From Anaerolinea sp. (lineage in GTDB: Bacteria > Chloroflexota > Anaerolineae > Anaerolineales > Anaerolineaceae), in the NCBI GenBank assembly GCA_029975055.1, contig JARKPU010000008.1, positions 90,473 through 154,472 on the forward strand: DNA of 64,000 nucleotides, read 5' to 3'. The position numbers and the translations under genes were made by a program. The notes under the pieces are model-generated. The model was not told the DNA's origin. It ran no database searches and saw only the letters and a program-made list of their open reading frames with translations. Shown in pieces: positions 24,196-31,634 of this stretch. Numbering within the stretch: position 1 is the first letter of the stretch; each line of letters starts with the position of its first letter.

Positions 24196-24235
24196 CTTGA
24201 ATTGCGGGGCGTGTCTCATAATTCTACACAGGGTA
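24196..24235. repeat. degenerate dispersed repeat, copy 5
   Basis: GAATTGCGGGGCGTGTCTCATAATTCTACA keeps the core GCGGGGC but lost most pairing (shown in part). The rest of the 300-nt gap 24137-24436 holds two opposite promoters and no gene. Confidence 0.4.
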
Positions 24236-24371
24236 AATGGTAACGACCCGCCCATCTCCCCTTCCTGCCAGGAATGGGGGACGAAACCCGTATAATTGCA
24301 CATCGCGGGAGTCGATCTTCATGGTAGCACGAACGGATATGAGTGTCAAGCGATTGTTTATGATCTTCCGA

Positions 24372-24400
24372 TTGACCGCACAGATTATATGTGATAACAT
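24372..24400 (+). promoter_or_regulatory. promoter of mttB-nagB-nagA operon
   Basis: -35 TTGACC (24372-24377), 17-nt spacer, -10 TAACAT (24395-24400); start site about 30 nt before ATG 24437, which has AGGAGG upstream. Confidence 0.65.
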
Positions 24401-24436
24401 CGGGTGAATCCCCCCACCCGTTCGCAGGAGGCACCG

Positions 24437-25843
24437 ATGCACGTTGCCGGTCACGCATACGAGCTGTTATCTCCAGAGGAGGTCGGCTGCATTCACCGCA
24501 ATGCGCTGCGCATTCTGGCCGAAGTGGGCATGGAAGTGCAGAACCAGGAATTATTGCGCAGCCTGAGGGCCTTCGGGCTGGAGGTGGACCTGCAGGCCGA
24601 ACGCGTGCGCTTCCCGGCGAGCGTCGTCGAGCGCTTTTTGGCGGAGGCCGAGAAGCACGACTGGCAGCACGCCGCCCCGCGCGTGGGCGCCTCGGCGGGG
24701 CTCTACCACGGGCGCTACCACGACCCCTCCTCCGGCGAGCTGGTGGAATGGACGGAAGAGCGCATGGCCTCTTACTTCCGCCTGGCGCGCCGCCTCGAGC
24801 ACGTCGGCAGCGCGTCCATGCTGGGATCGCGCATCGCAGACCCAACCGTGCTGGAGCCGCTGTATGAGCGCTACTACTGCTGGAAATACGGCGCAGAGGA
24901 GGGCGGCTCGATCTACCTGGATGAGCTGTGCCCTTACCTGCTGGAGCTCTACCAGGCCCGCGCCGATTGGCTCGGCCGCCCGCTCCCCGAGGTGTTCAGA
25001 GCCTCGGTTTTCCTGATCCCGGCGCTCAAGCTTGGGCGTCACGAGGCTTACCAGGTGCAGTACTTCCGCGAGCGAGGGCTGCGCGTGGAGATCGGCGATA
25101 TGTACGGGCTGGGCGCCAACGCGCCGGTCACGCTGGCGGGCGGGGTGGCGCTCAACCTGGCCGAGCAGCTGGCCCTGCGCATCCTGGACTGGGCCTGGTT
25201 CGGCGTGCGGCGGCTGCACATCGGCGGGTCGCTTTCGGTGCTCGATATGCGCACGATGATCTACCCTTACGGCCGCCCGGAGATGGCAATCGCCAACCTG
25301 ATGCTGGCGCAAATGGCGCGCTTCTACGGGGCGGCCTATTCGGGCCACGCCGCGTTGAGCGACGCCAAGCTGCCTTCCGCCGAGGCGGGCTACCAAAAGG
25401 CGCTGACGGGCATCCCCACCCTGCTGGCCTGCGGCAGCCTGTGGATGGACGCCGGGCTGCTCTCCATCGACGAGGTCTGCTCGCCGGTGCAGCTCATTTT
25501 GGATAACGAATTCCTCTCGGCCCTCAAGCGCTTCACTGTAGAATTCGAGGTGAGCGACGAGTCGATCGGCTTCGAGACGATCCTGGCGGCCGGGCCGGGC
25601 GGGCAGTACCTTGATAAAGACCACACCGTGCGCCACATGCGCCGCGAGCTGTGGCAGCCCAGGCTCTGGTCGCGCGAGATGCTGGGCCCCTGGCTGGAAG
25701 GCCCGCGCCGGCTGGATGCCGACCGGGCCCGCGAGCTGGCCTTGCAGGCGCAGCGCGAAGCACCCGACCCCGCCATGCTGCCGAATGACGTGGAGCGCGA
25801 GCTGCTCAAAATCATCGCGCAGGCGCGGAAGGTTTTGGCGTAG
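24437..25843 (+). CDS. MttB-family (trimethylamine methyltransferase superfamily) protein
   Basis: 468 aa. Features: [21 protein letters not shown] at the N terminus, [28 protein letters not shown], and the barrel segments [16 protein letters not shown] and [15 protein letters not shown], typical of the MttB superfamily. Methanogen MttB has an in-frame UAG for pyrrolysine; this ORF is uninterrupted, so it belongs to the non-pyrrolysine group, several of which demethylate quaternary amines and pass the methyl to a corrinoid protein. No corrinoid protein gene is adjacent. It is 20 nt upstream of nagB and appears to head that operon. Substrate unknown. Confidence 0.85.
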   Translation: MHVAGHAYELLSPEEVGCIHRNALRILAEVGMEVQNQELLRSLRAFGLEVDLQAERVRFPASVVERFLAEAEKHDWQHAAPRVGASAGLYHGRYHDPSSGELVEWTEERMASYFRLARRLEHVGSASMLGSRIADPTVLEPLYERYYCWKYGAEEGGSIYLDELCPYLLELYQARADWLGRPLPEVFRASVFLIPALKLGRHEAYQVQYFRERGLRVEIGDMYGLGANAPVTLAGGVALNLAEQLALRILDWAWFGVRRLHIGGSLSVLDMRTMIYPYGRPEMAIANLMLAQMARFYGAAYSGHAALSDAKLPSAEAGYQKALTGIPTLLACGSLWMDAGLLSIDEVCSPVQLILDNEFLSALKRFTVEFEVSDESIGFETILAAGPGGQYLDKDHTVRHMRRELWQPRLWSREMLGPWLEGPRRLDADRARELALQAQREAPDPAMLPNDVERELLKIIAQARKVLA

Positions 25844-25863
25844 AATTCAACCGGGAGGCGAGC

Positions 25864-26601
25864 ATGGAGCTGGATATTTCCCCAAATAAACGCGAGCTTG
25901 GCCGGCGGGCCGCCGAGTGGGCCGCAGAAGGCCTGCGCGCGGCCATCGGCGCGCGGGGCAGCGCGCGCCTCACCCTGGCGACCGGCGCCAGCCAGTTCGA
26001 GATGCTCGAGCACCTCACGCGCCTGCCGGGCATCGATTGGCCGCGCGTGACCTGCTTCCACCTGGATGAGTACATCGGCCTGCCCGAAACGCACCCGGCC
26101 AGCTTCCGCAAATACCTGCGCGAGCGCTTCGCCTCGCGGGTTCCGGTGGGCGCCTTCCACTACGTGCAGGGCGATGCGCCCGACCCGCAGGCCGAATGCC
26201 GCCGCCTGGCGGGGCTGATCGCCCTCGCCCCGGTGGATGTGGCCTGCATCGGCATCGGCGAGAACGGCCACCTGGCCTTCAACGACCCCCCGGCCGATTT
26301 CGACACTACCGAGCCCTACCTGGTGGTGGCGCTGGATGCGGCCTGCCGCCGCCAGCAGGTGGGTGAAGGCTGGTTTGCTTCGCTCGAAGAGGTGCCAACG
26401 CGGGCAATCAGCATGAGCATCCGCGAGATTTTGCGCTCGCGGCGCATCGTGTGCAGCGTGCCCGATGCGCGCAAGGCCGGGGCCGTGCGCGGCTGCGTGG
26501 ATGGCCCGCTGACGCCGCTCTGCCCGGCTTCCATCCTGCGCCTGCACGCCGAATGCCGCCTGTTCCTCGACCCAGACTCGGCTTCTCTCCTCAAGCGGTG
26601 A
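25864..26601 (+). CDS. nagB: glucosamine-6-phosphate deaminase-like protein
   Basis: 245-aa NagB/RpiA-fold protein, converting glucosamine-6-phosphate to fructose-6-phosphate and ammonia. Seen: [16 protein letters not shown] (phosphate loop), [22 protein letters not shown], and the active site [19 protein letters not shown] with the catalytic histidine; the Asp two residues before it in E. coli is replaced by Asn/Glu context (GENGH). [10 protein letters not shown] and the C-terminal [14 protein letters not shown] are conserved. GGGAGG precedes the ATG. Follows the MttB-family gene and is 7 nt before nagA. Confidence 0.88.
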   Translation: MELDISPNKRELGRRAAEWAAEGLRAAIGARGSARLTLATGASQFEMLEHLTRLPGIDWPRVTCFHLDEYIGLPETHPASFRKYLRERFASRVPVGAFHYVQGDAPDPQAECRRLAGLIALAPVDVACIGIGENGHLAFNDPPADFDTTEPYLVVALDAACRRQQVGEGWFASLEEVPTRAISMSIREILRSRRIVCSVPDARKAGAVRGCVDGPLTPLCPASILRLHAECRLFLDPDSASLLKR

Positions 26602-26608
26602 GGCCGCC

Positions 26609-27508
26609 ATGCCGGAGGGCTGGGTTGACCTGCAAGTGAACGGCTATGGCGGGGTGGATTTTTCCAGCCCGGGCCTCGGCGTGGAGCAGGTGCTGGCGGC
26701 GGCGCGCGCCCTGCGGGAGCGCGGCACGGCGGCCTTCTGCCCCACGGTGGTCAGCGCGGCGCAAAGCACCTACCGGCGCGTGCTGCCCGTGCTGGCCGAA
26801 GCGCTGGAAGAAGACCCTTCCCTGCCGGGGATCCACCTGGAAGGGCCGTTCATCTCCGCCGCCGATGGCGCGCGCGGCGCGCACCCCGCGGGCAACATCC
26901 GCCCGCCTTCGCTGAAGGAATTCGATGAACTCTACCGCCTGGCAAGGGGGCGCGTGCGCCTGCTGACGCTCGCCCCCGAGCTGCCCGGCGCGTTGGAACT
27001 GGTGCGCCACGCGGTGGAGCTGGGCGTGGTCGTTTCGATCGGTCACACGCTGGCGGACAGCCGCGAGGTGTGGGCCGCGGCGGAGGCCGGCGCCCGCCTG
27101 GCCACCCACCTGGGCAACGGCCTGCCGCTGCAGATCCACCGGCACGCCAACCCGCTCTGGCCGCTGCTGGCCTGCCCGGCGCTCAAGGCCATGCTGATCA
27201 CCGACGGCCGCCACCTGCCGGCCGATTTCGTCCGCGTGGTCCTGGCGGTGAAAGGCGCGCAGGGGGTGATCATCACCTCCGATTCATCGCCCGCGGCCGG
27301 GCTGCCGCCCGGGGAGTATACCTTCTTCGGAGCCCCGGCCCGCCTGGAACCCGATGGCACCCTGCACAACCCGCAAACCGGCCTGCTGGCAGGCAGCTCT
27401 GCCGTGCTGGCCGGGTGCATGGCCTGGCTGAGCGGTCTGGGGCTGCTCAGCGAAGCTGAACTGGCGCTGGTTGGCCGCGAAAACGCCTTGCAGGTGCTGG
27501 GCGCTTGA
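26609..27508 (+). CDS. nagA: N-acetylglucosamine-6-phosphate deacetylase-like protein, shortened
   Basis: 299 aa against about 380 for usual NagA. It starts directly at the barrel, GWVDLQVNGYGGVDFSS, which in other NagA proteins lies near residue 50, and stops at NALQVLGA, so both pieces of the small beta-sandwich are missing. The metal site is kept: HLEGPF, SIGHTLAD and THLGNGLP (usually THLFNAM), plus catalytic Asp in ITSDSSPAAG. NagA removes acetate from GlcNAc-6-P; the altered substrate loop suggests a related substrate. GAGG overlaps the nagB stop. Confidence 0.82.
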   Translation: MPEGWVDLQVNGYGGVDFSSPGLGVEQVLAAARALRERGTAAFCPTVVSAAQSTYRRVLPVLAEALEEDPSLPGIHLEGPFISAADGARGAHPAGNIRPPSLKEFDELYRLARGRVRLLTLAPELPGALELVRHAVELGVVVSIGHTLADSREVWAAAEAGARLATHLGNGLPLQIHRHANPLWPLLACPALKAMLITDGRHLPADFVRVVLAVKGAQGVIITSDSSPAAGLPPGEYTFFGAPARLEPDGTLHNPQTGLLAGSSAVLAGCMAWLSGLGLLSEAELALVGRENALQVLGA

Positions 27509-27517
27509 TGCTTCACC

Positions 27518-27549
27518 AAGGCGGCACCAGCCAGGCCGCCTTCATTTTT
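27518..27549 (+). terminator. terminator of nagA operon
   Basis: AAGGCGGC / GCCGCCTT 8-bp stem (27518-27542), then CATTTTTG. It overlaps the stop codon of the convergent CPBP gene. Confidence 0.65.
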
Positions 27550-29152
27550 GCAGATACCAGATCTCGACCCCGTTGAAGAACTTGACCGGCGTGTGCGGGT
27601 TGTGCACGTCATACCAGGCGGTGCCGGAGCTGCCCAGGTCTACCCGCCAGGCGGTGAACCGGCCCGCCGGGGTGAGCACCTCTTCCTGCCCAACCACCTG
27701 GATCACTTCGGCTTTCGCCACCGGGCCGTTATCCGAGCTGGCCTCGCGCCAGGTGAAAGGCTTGAACACCACCACCCGGCCCGCCTTCCCTTTCTCAAGC
27801 GCCAGCCCGGCCAGCTGCCAGGGCCAGGTGTTCTCGTCCACCGCCAGCAGGTTGGGGAGCTTCGCCAGGGGCGTCTCTTGCTTCGGCAGGCTGAGCGTGG
27901 AATCGGGCGCGCCGCTCTCCTGAACCTGGACGCGAAAACCCTCCGCGTCCAACACCCAGCTGCGCATGGATTGATAACCGTTGACCAGGTCGAGGTCGGT
28001 CGAGCCGGAGAGCATCTGCCGCCCGGATGGCTCCCAGTTCGCGCGGTCTACGCGCCTGCCGCCCATGCTCTGGTAGTAGCTGTTGCCCTTGCGGGCTTCG
28101 TAGGACTTCACCTCGGAAGAGCAGGTGATCTCCATGGCTTCGCCCGCGCCGAGGGCGCACTCGCCCTTCCCCACCACCTCTTCAAGGACGTTGCGCACCT
28201 CGTAGCTCCAGGCGCGCGCCCCCTCCCAGCCGGGCGAGTTCACCTGCAGGGGTTGGGCGGTGAAGGCAGGGTCGCGCGCGACGACAAATTCCATTCCGGC
28301 GAAGACCAGCCAGATGGCCGCCACCCCCAGCAAGGGCCAGTTCTGCGCCCACAAGCCCGGGCCGGTGCGCGGCTGGGCAGGCTCGAGGGGTTCCGGCTTC
28401 TCTGCGGGCGCCGGGCGCGTGAGCTGCGCCAGCCCGATGAGCGCCAGCGCGGAGAGGAGCATCCCGCCGAACAATGCCGGGGCCGAGAAGATCCAGTTCG
28501 TAACGCCCAGGTGAAAGACCCCCTCGGTGAGCACCAGCGCGGCCAGCATGTTGGAGCCGAAGTGCGCCAGGATGCTGGCCGGCAGCGAGCGCGTGCGCAG
28601 GTTGACAAAGCCGAGCATCAACGCGAGCAGGAGGATGCTCAAGCCTTGCAGCAGGGAGAGGTGGAAGAGCACGAAGATGCCCCCGACGAAGAACACCGCC
28701 CAACGCGGGCCGCGCTCCTCATAGACCGGCTGGACCACGCCGCGCATGAGGAACTCCTCGCACAGCGGGGCCATCACCGCAAAGGCGACGACCGCCAGCG
28801 CGGCCATCAACGGCGTGGTGGGGATGGCATCCGGCGGGGTGATCGAAACGGTGTAGCCCAGCAGCGGCTTGAGCAGCGATGCGGTGACTGCCGAAAGCGG
28901 GTAGAGGCCCAGCCCGGCTGCCAGCGCCAGCAGGGCGGCCTTCCAGCCGGGCCAGCGCCAGCGCACGCGCGCGGCCACCGGCTGGCGGGTGAACTTCAAA
29001 TACAGATACGCCGGCAGGAAGACAAAGAACGATTCATTGAGGATCAGGCGAACGTATTGCGGCAGGAAGGCAAAGAACAGGTTGGCGGCTTGCAGGCAGA
29101 CCACGCCGAGGAGGAGCAGATTCACCCCTCGCAACGAAGGCTTATTTTGCAT
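27542..29152 (-). CDS. CPBP-family intramembrane metalloprotease with large C-terminal domain
   Basis: 536 aa. Residues ~1-290 contain about eight membrane helices and the CPBP/Abi motifs: CEEFLMRGVVQPVY (EExxxR), FVLFHLSLLQG and LAHFGSNMLAAL, the glutamate/histidine site of Rce1-type prenyl proteases and bacteriocin-immunity homologues. One more helix (~300-320) leads to a ~220-residue extracytoplasmic domain with no motif I recognise (it ends WYDVHNPHTPVKFFNGVE, resembling DUF3108-like lipoprotein folds). The fusion is unusual. TATGATAGAAT lies upstream on the minus strand. Confidence 0.78.
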   Translation of the reverse strand: MQNKPSLRGVNLLLLGVVCLQAANLFFAFLPQYVRLILNESFFVFLPAYLYLKFTRQPVAARVRWRWPGWKAALLALAAGLGLYPLSAVTASLLKPLLGYTVSITPPDAIPTTPLMAALAVVAFAVMAPLCEEFLMRGVVQPVYEERGPRWAVFFVGGIFVLFHLSLLQGLSILLLALMLGFVNLRTRSLPASILAHFGSNMLAALVLTEGVFHLGVTNWIFSAPALFGGMLLSALALIGLAQLTRPAPAEKPEPLEPAQPRTGPGLWAQNWPLLGVAAIWLVFAGMEFVVARDPAFTAQPLQVNSPGWEGARAWSYEVRNVLEEVVGKGECALGAGEAMEITCSSEVKSYEARKGNSYYQSMGGRRVDRANWEPSGRQMLSGSTDLDLVNGYQSMRSWVLDAEGFRVQVQESGAPDSTLSLPKQETPLAKLPNLLAVDENTWPWQLAGLALEKGKAGRVVVFKPFTWREASSDNGPVAKAEVIQVVGQEEVLTPAGRFTAWRVDLGSSGTAWYDVHNPHTPVKFFNGVEIWYLQK

Positions 29153-29204
29153 TTTCGGGATTCCGTTCTGGAGATAATTTAAAAAAATTCTATCATAACC
29201 CGCC

Positions 29205-29233
29205 GAATCGCCGCCCGCCCGGCGCAGCGATTC
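29205..29233 (-). terminator. hairpin after MBL-fold gene
   Basis: GAATCGC / GCGATTC stem flanking a GC-rich loop, no T tract; weak candidate. Confidence 0.3.
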
Positions 29234-29256
29234 ACCCCGCCGCGTGGTTCGGCAGT

Positions 29257-30129
29257 TCAGGCCTGCGTGGGCAAGAGTGGAACGGGCTTCCAGGGCGGCA
29301 GGCGGCGCACCTCCACGCCGCGCAGGGCGGCCCAGGCCTCCAGCGAGCGCAGCGCGGCCGGCGTGTCATCCATCCAGCGCGGCATGAGGGCGGGTTCCTC
29401 GCCGGGCGGGCGTAAAAAATCATCATGGTGGATCGGGCAAACCACGCGCGCCCCCACCCGCCCGGCCAGCTCCTCGAAGTACGCCCGGCGGTAGGCCTCG
29501 GGCCTGCGCCCCAGCGCCGCCAGGGAGATCAACGAAGCATCCGCGCGCACGCCTGCCAGTGCGCCGGGTAGAAAAGCGGCGCTGCTTTGCACCAGGAAGG
29601 CCCCCGCGGGGTGCTCGAAGAGCAGGGTGAAGCAGCCGCCGTCGCGGTAGGCCGAGGCGCGCGCCGGCGAGGCGAGCGGCCGGCGGATTTCTCCGGCAGC
29701 CAGGTTGGGGCGGGCATGGGCTGCGGGCAGGAAGGTGACCCGGAACGCCCCAAAGACGAGCCTCTCGCCGGGCAGCACGGCGCGAATTTGCCGCTCCGGC
29801 AGCCCCCACCCGCGCGCCAGGTTGGCGCTGGATTCCGAGCCTGCCAGCAGCGCTCCGCAGCGGCGGGCCACTTCGGGGGCGTCGAGGGCATGGTCGTAAT
29901 GCGCGTGGCTGACCAGCACCGCGTCCAGCCGGTCGATACCGGCGCGCTCCAGCCCGCGCCGGATGGCGGGCACATCCGGTTGGATGCGCCCAAAGGCGAC
30001 CTGGAGGAGCGGCGGGCGGCTGAAGAATCCGTCGGCGAGCAGGCGCGTCTGGCCATCGGTGATGAACAGGGCGGCCGCGCCCAGGAAGGTGATGCTAAGC
30101 GGGGCGTTCAGGCCGGTTGGAGCCGCCAT
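29257..30129 (-). CDS. MBL-fold metallohydrolase
   Basis: 290 aa metallo-beta-lactamase-fold protein. Motif VSHAHYDHALDAPE (HxHxDH) is near residue 75, LPAAHARP supplies the next histidine and CPIHHDDFL the last. Close to the UlaG/beta-lactamase-like hydrolases. No signal peptide or lipobox is clear. Its start overlaps the upstream glycosyltransferase end by 35 nt, so it is probably at the 3' end of the polysaccharide cluster transcript. Substrate unknown. Confidence 0.82.
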   Translation of the reverse strand: MAAPTGLNAPLSITFLGAAALFITDGQTRLLADGFFSRPPLLQVAFGRIQPDVPAIRRGLERAGIDRLDAVLVSHAHYDHALDAPEVARRCGALLAGSESSANLARGWGLPERQIRAVLPGERLVFGAFRVTFLPAAHARPNLAAGEIRRPLASPARASAYRDGGCFTLLFEHPAGAFLVQSSAAFLPGALAGVRADASLISLAALGRRPEAYRRAYFEELAGRVGARVVCPIHHDDFLRPPGEEPALMPRWMDDTPAALRSLEAWAALRGVEVRRLPPWKPVPLLPTQA

Positions 30130-31615
30130 TGCATTCCAGGGCCGTCTGGAAGGCCGCCTCGTACTGCGGGGTGATGATTGCGATATCGTGATACTTGCGC
30201 ACGTACTGGAGAATCTGCGCGCTGTAGCGTTCGTAGAGCACCGGATCCGACATCAGCCTGTGGATGTTCTCGCGCAGGAGGCCGGGGTCGTCGGAGCAGA
30301 GCAGGCCGCAGCCGTGTTCGGAGATCAACCGGTTGGGGTCCACCTTCATCGAGATGATCGGCACGCCGTATTTGCCCGCCTGCAGGAAGGTGTTTGGGAA
30401 ACCCTCGAAAGCCGACGTGTTGACGAAGAGCTTTGCCTGGGCGAAGTACTTTTCAATCTCGGCGTACGGCACCCGCGAAACAACCTCCAGGTTGGGGATA
30501 GACCGGGCGGCCTCTTCCAGGCGGCGGTAGCTCTCTTCGATGACGGGCGTCACGACCATCACGAACTGGTATTCGGGCATCGAGCGCGCCACCTCGACCA
30601 TGATCGCCGGGCGCTTGACGCTCTCCTCGGTGTTGCCCACCCACAGGATCGTGCTTGGAACCCCGGCCTTGGGATATTTCAACTCCAGGTCAACCGGGTT
30701 GCGGATCAAAACCGGCTTCGCGCCGAATTGCTGGGCAAGCTCGTATTGGCGCTCGTTCTGCACGATGGCCAGGCAGGCGTTCTGGATGGCGTAGAGCATC
30801 ATCGAGTGCGGTTCGCCGTAGATATCCTTGCCGTACGGGTCGGCCTTGATGCGCGGGTTGAAATCCATATCGGAGCCGGCCAGCATGATATAGGCGCGCT
30901 TGTGGGTTTTGCAGAAGTAGGCCACCTGGGCGGCGATCTGGTTATTGCCGGGGGCGATGTAAAGATCGGCGTCGGCCTCCTCGAAGATCTGGATCATCTC
31001 TGGAAACACCGGTTCATCGGCAATGTGGCCGATTGAATCTCTGGCGATGGAATATGCCCGGTACACCCGCTTAAAGAAGCTGATGAGGCCCTCGAATGGA
31101 GAGATGACGAACGTTATGATGGAATTGAACCAGCCGCGCAGCCAGTGGATGAGCGCGTCTCTTGCGCCGACGGCCAGCCCGCTGAGAATGATGCGCGTCT
31201 TCCAGGGGACCTGCTCTTTGTAGGCCGCTTTCACGTCCCTGATCATCCGGCGCAAAAAGGAACGCCTGCCCGCCGTTGGAGCGTGCTGCGCGGCGGGCCT
31301 TTCGGCCGGCGCAGCAGGGGGTGCGGCTTCACCGGCTTCTCTCGTGACCCCCCAAAACTTCTTCCCCTGCCAGGAGATCAACTCCACGCCTTCGCGAGTT
31401 TCGATGTGCGGCTGGCCGTGATCGGCCACGATGATGCTGACCTTGTAGTTGCCCTGCCTGGCCAGGCTGCGCGCCACCTGTGAGATGCGCACTTCCCAGC
31501 CGCCGAACATGGTGCGGTAACGCGGGCTGAAGAGCGGATAGCAATAAGGGCAAATGAAGACGATTTTGTGTTTATGAGGGGGGCGGTTCAGATATACTTC
31601 TTCGTTGCGTGTCAT
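30095..31615 (-). CDS. glycosyltransferase family 4, extended
   Basis: 506 aa GT-B protein. N-terminal half HKIVFICPYCYPLFSPRYRTM and FGGWEVRISQVARSLAR. An insert of about 110 residues (~95-205) rich in basic and hydrophobic residues (RSFLRRMIRDVKAAYK, SIITFVISPFEGLISFFKRV) may anchor it at the membrane. C-terminal half: STILWVGNTEESVKRP, the NTSAFEGFPNTFLQAGKYG donor site and PIISMKVDPN. Acts on a polysaccharide or lipid-linked acceptor, inferred from the neighbouring cluster. Confidence 0.82.
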   Translation of the reverse strand: MTRNEEVYLNRPPHKHKIVFICPYCYPLFSPRYRTMFGGWEVRISQVARSLARQGNYKVSIIVADHGQPHIETREGVELISWQGKKFWGVTREAGEAAPPAAPAERPAAQHAPTAGRRSFLRRMIRDVKAAYKEQVPWKTRIILSGLAVGARDALIHWLRGWFNSIITFVISPFEGLISFFKRVYRAYSIARDSIGHIADEPVFPEMIQIFEEADADLYIAPGNNQIAAQVAYFCKTHKRAYIMLAGSDMDFNPRIKADPYGKDIYGEPHSMMLYAIQNACLAIVQNERQYELAQQFGAKPVLIRNPVDLELKYPKAGVPSTILWVGNTEESVKRPAIMVEVARSMPEYQFVMVVTPVIEESYRRLEEAARSIPNLEVVSRVPYAEIEKYFAQAKLFVNTSAFEGFPNTFLQAGKYGVPIISMKVDPNRLISEHGCGLLCSDDPGLLRENIHRLMSDPVLYERYSAQILQYVRKYHDIAIITPQYEAAFQTALECNGGSNRPERPA

Positions 31616-31634
31616 TTCGGGTATGTTTATTTTA

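Noticed and set aside
24437..25843. Pyrrolysine-containing true trimethylamine methyltransferase
   Set aside because: No in-frame UAG is present in the gene.
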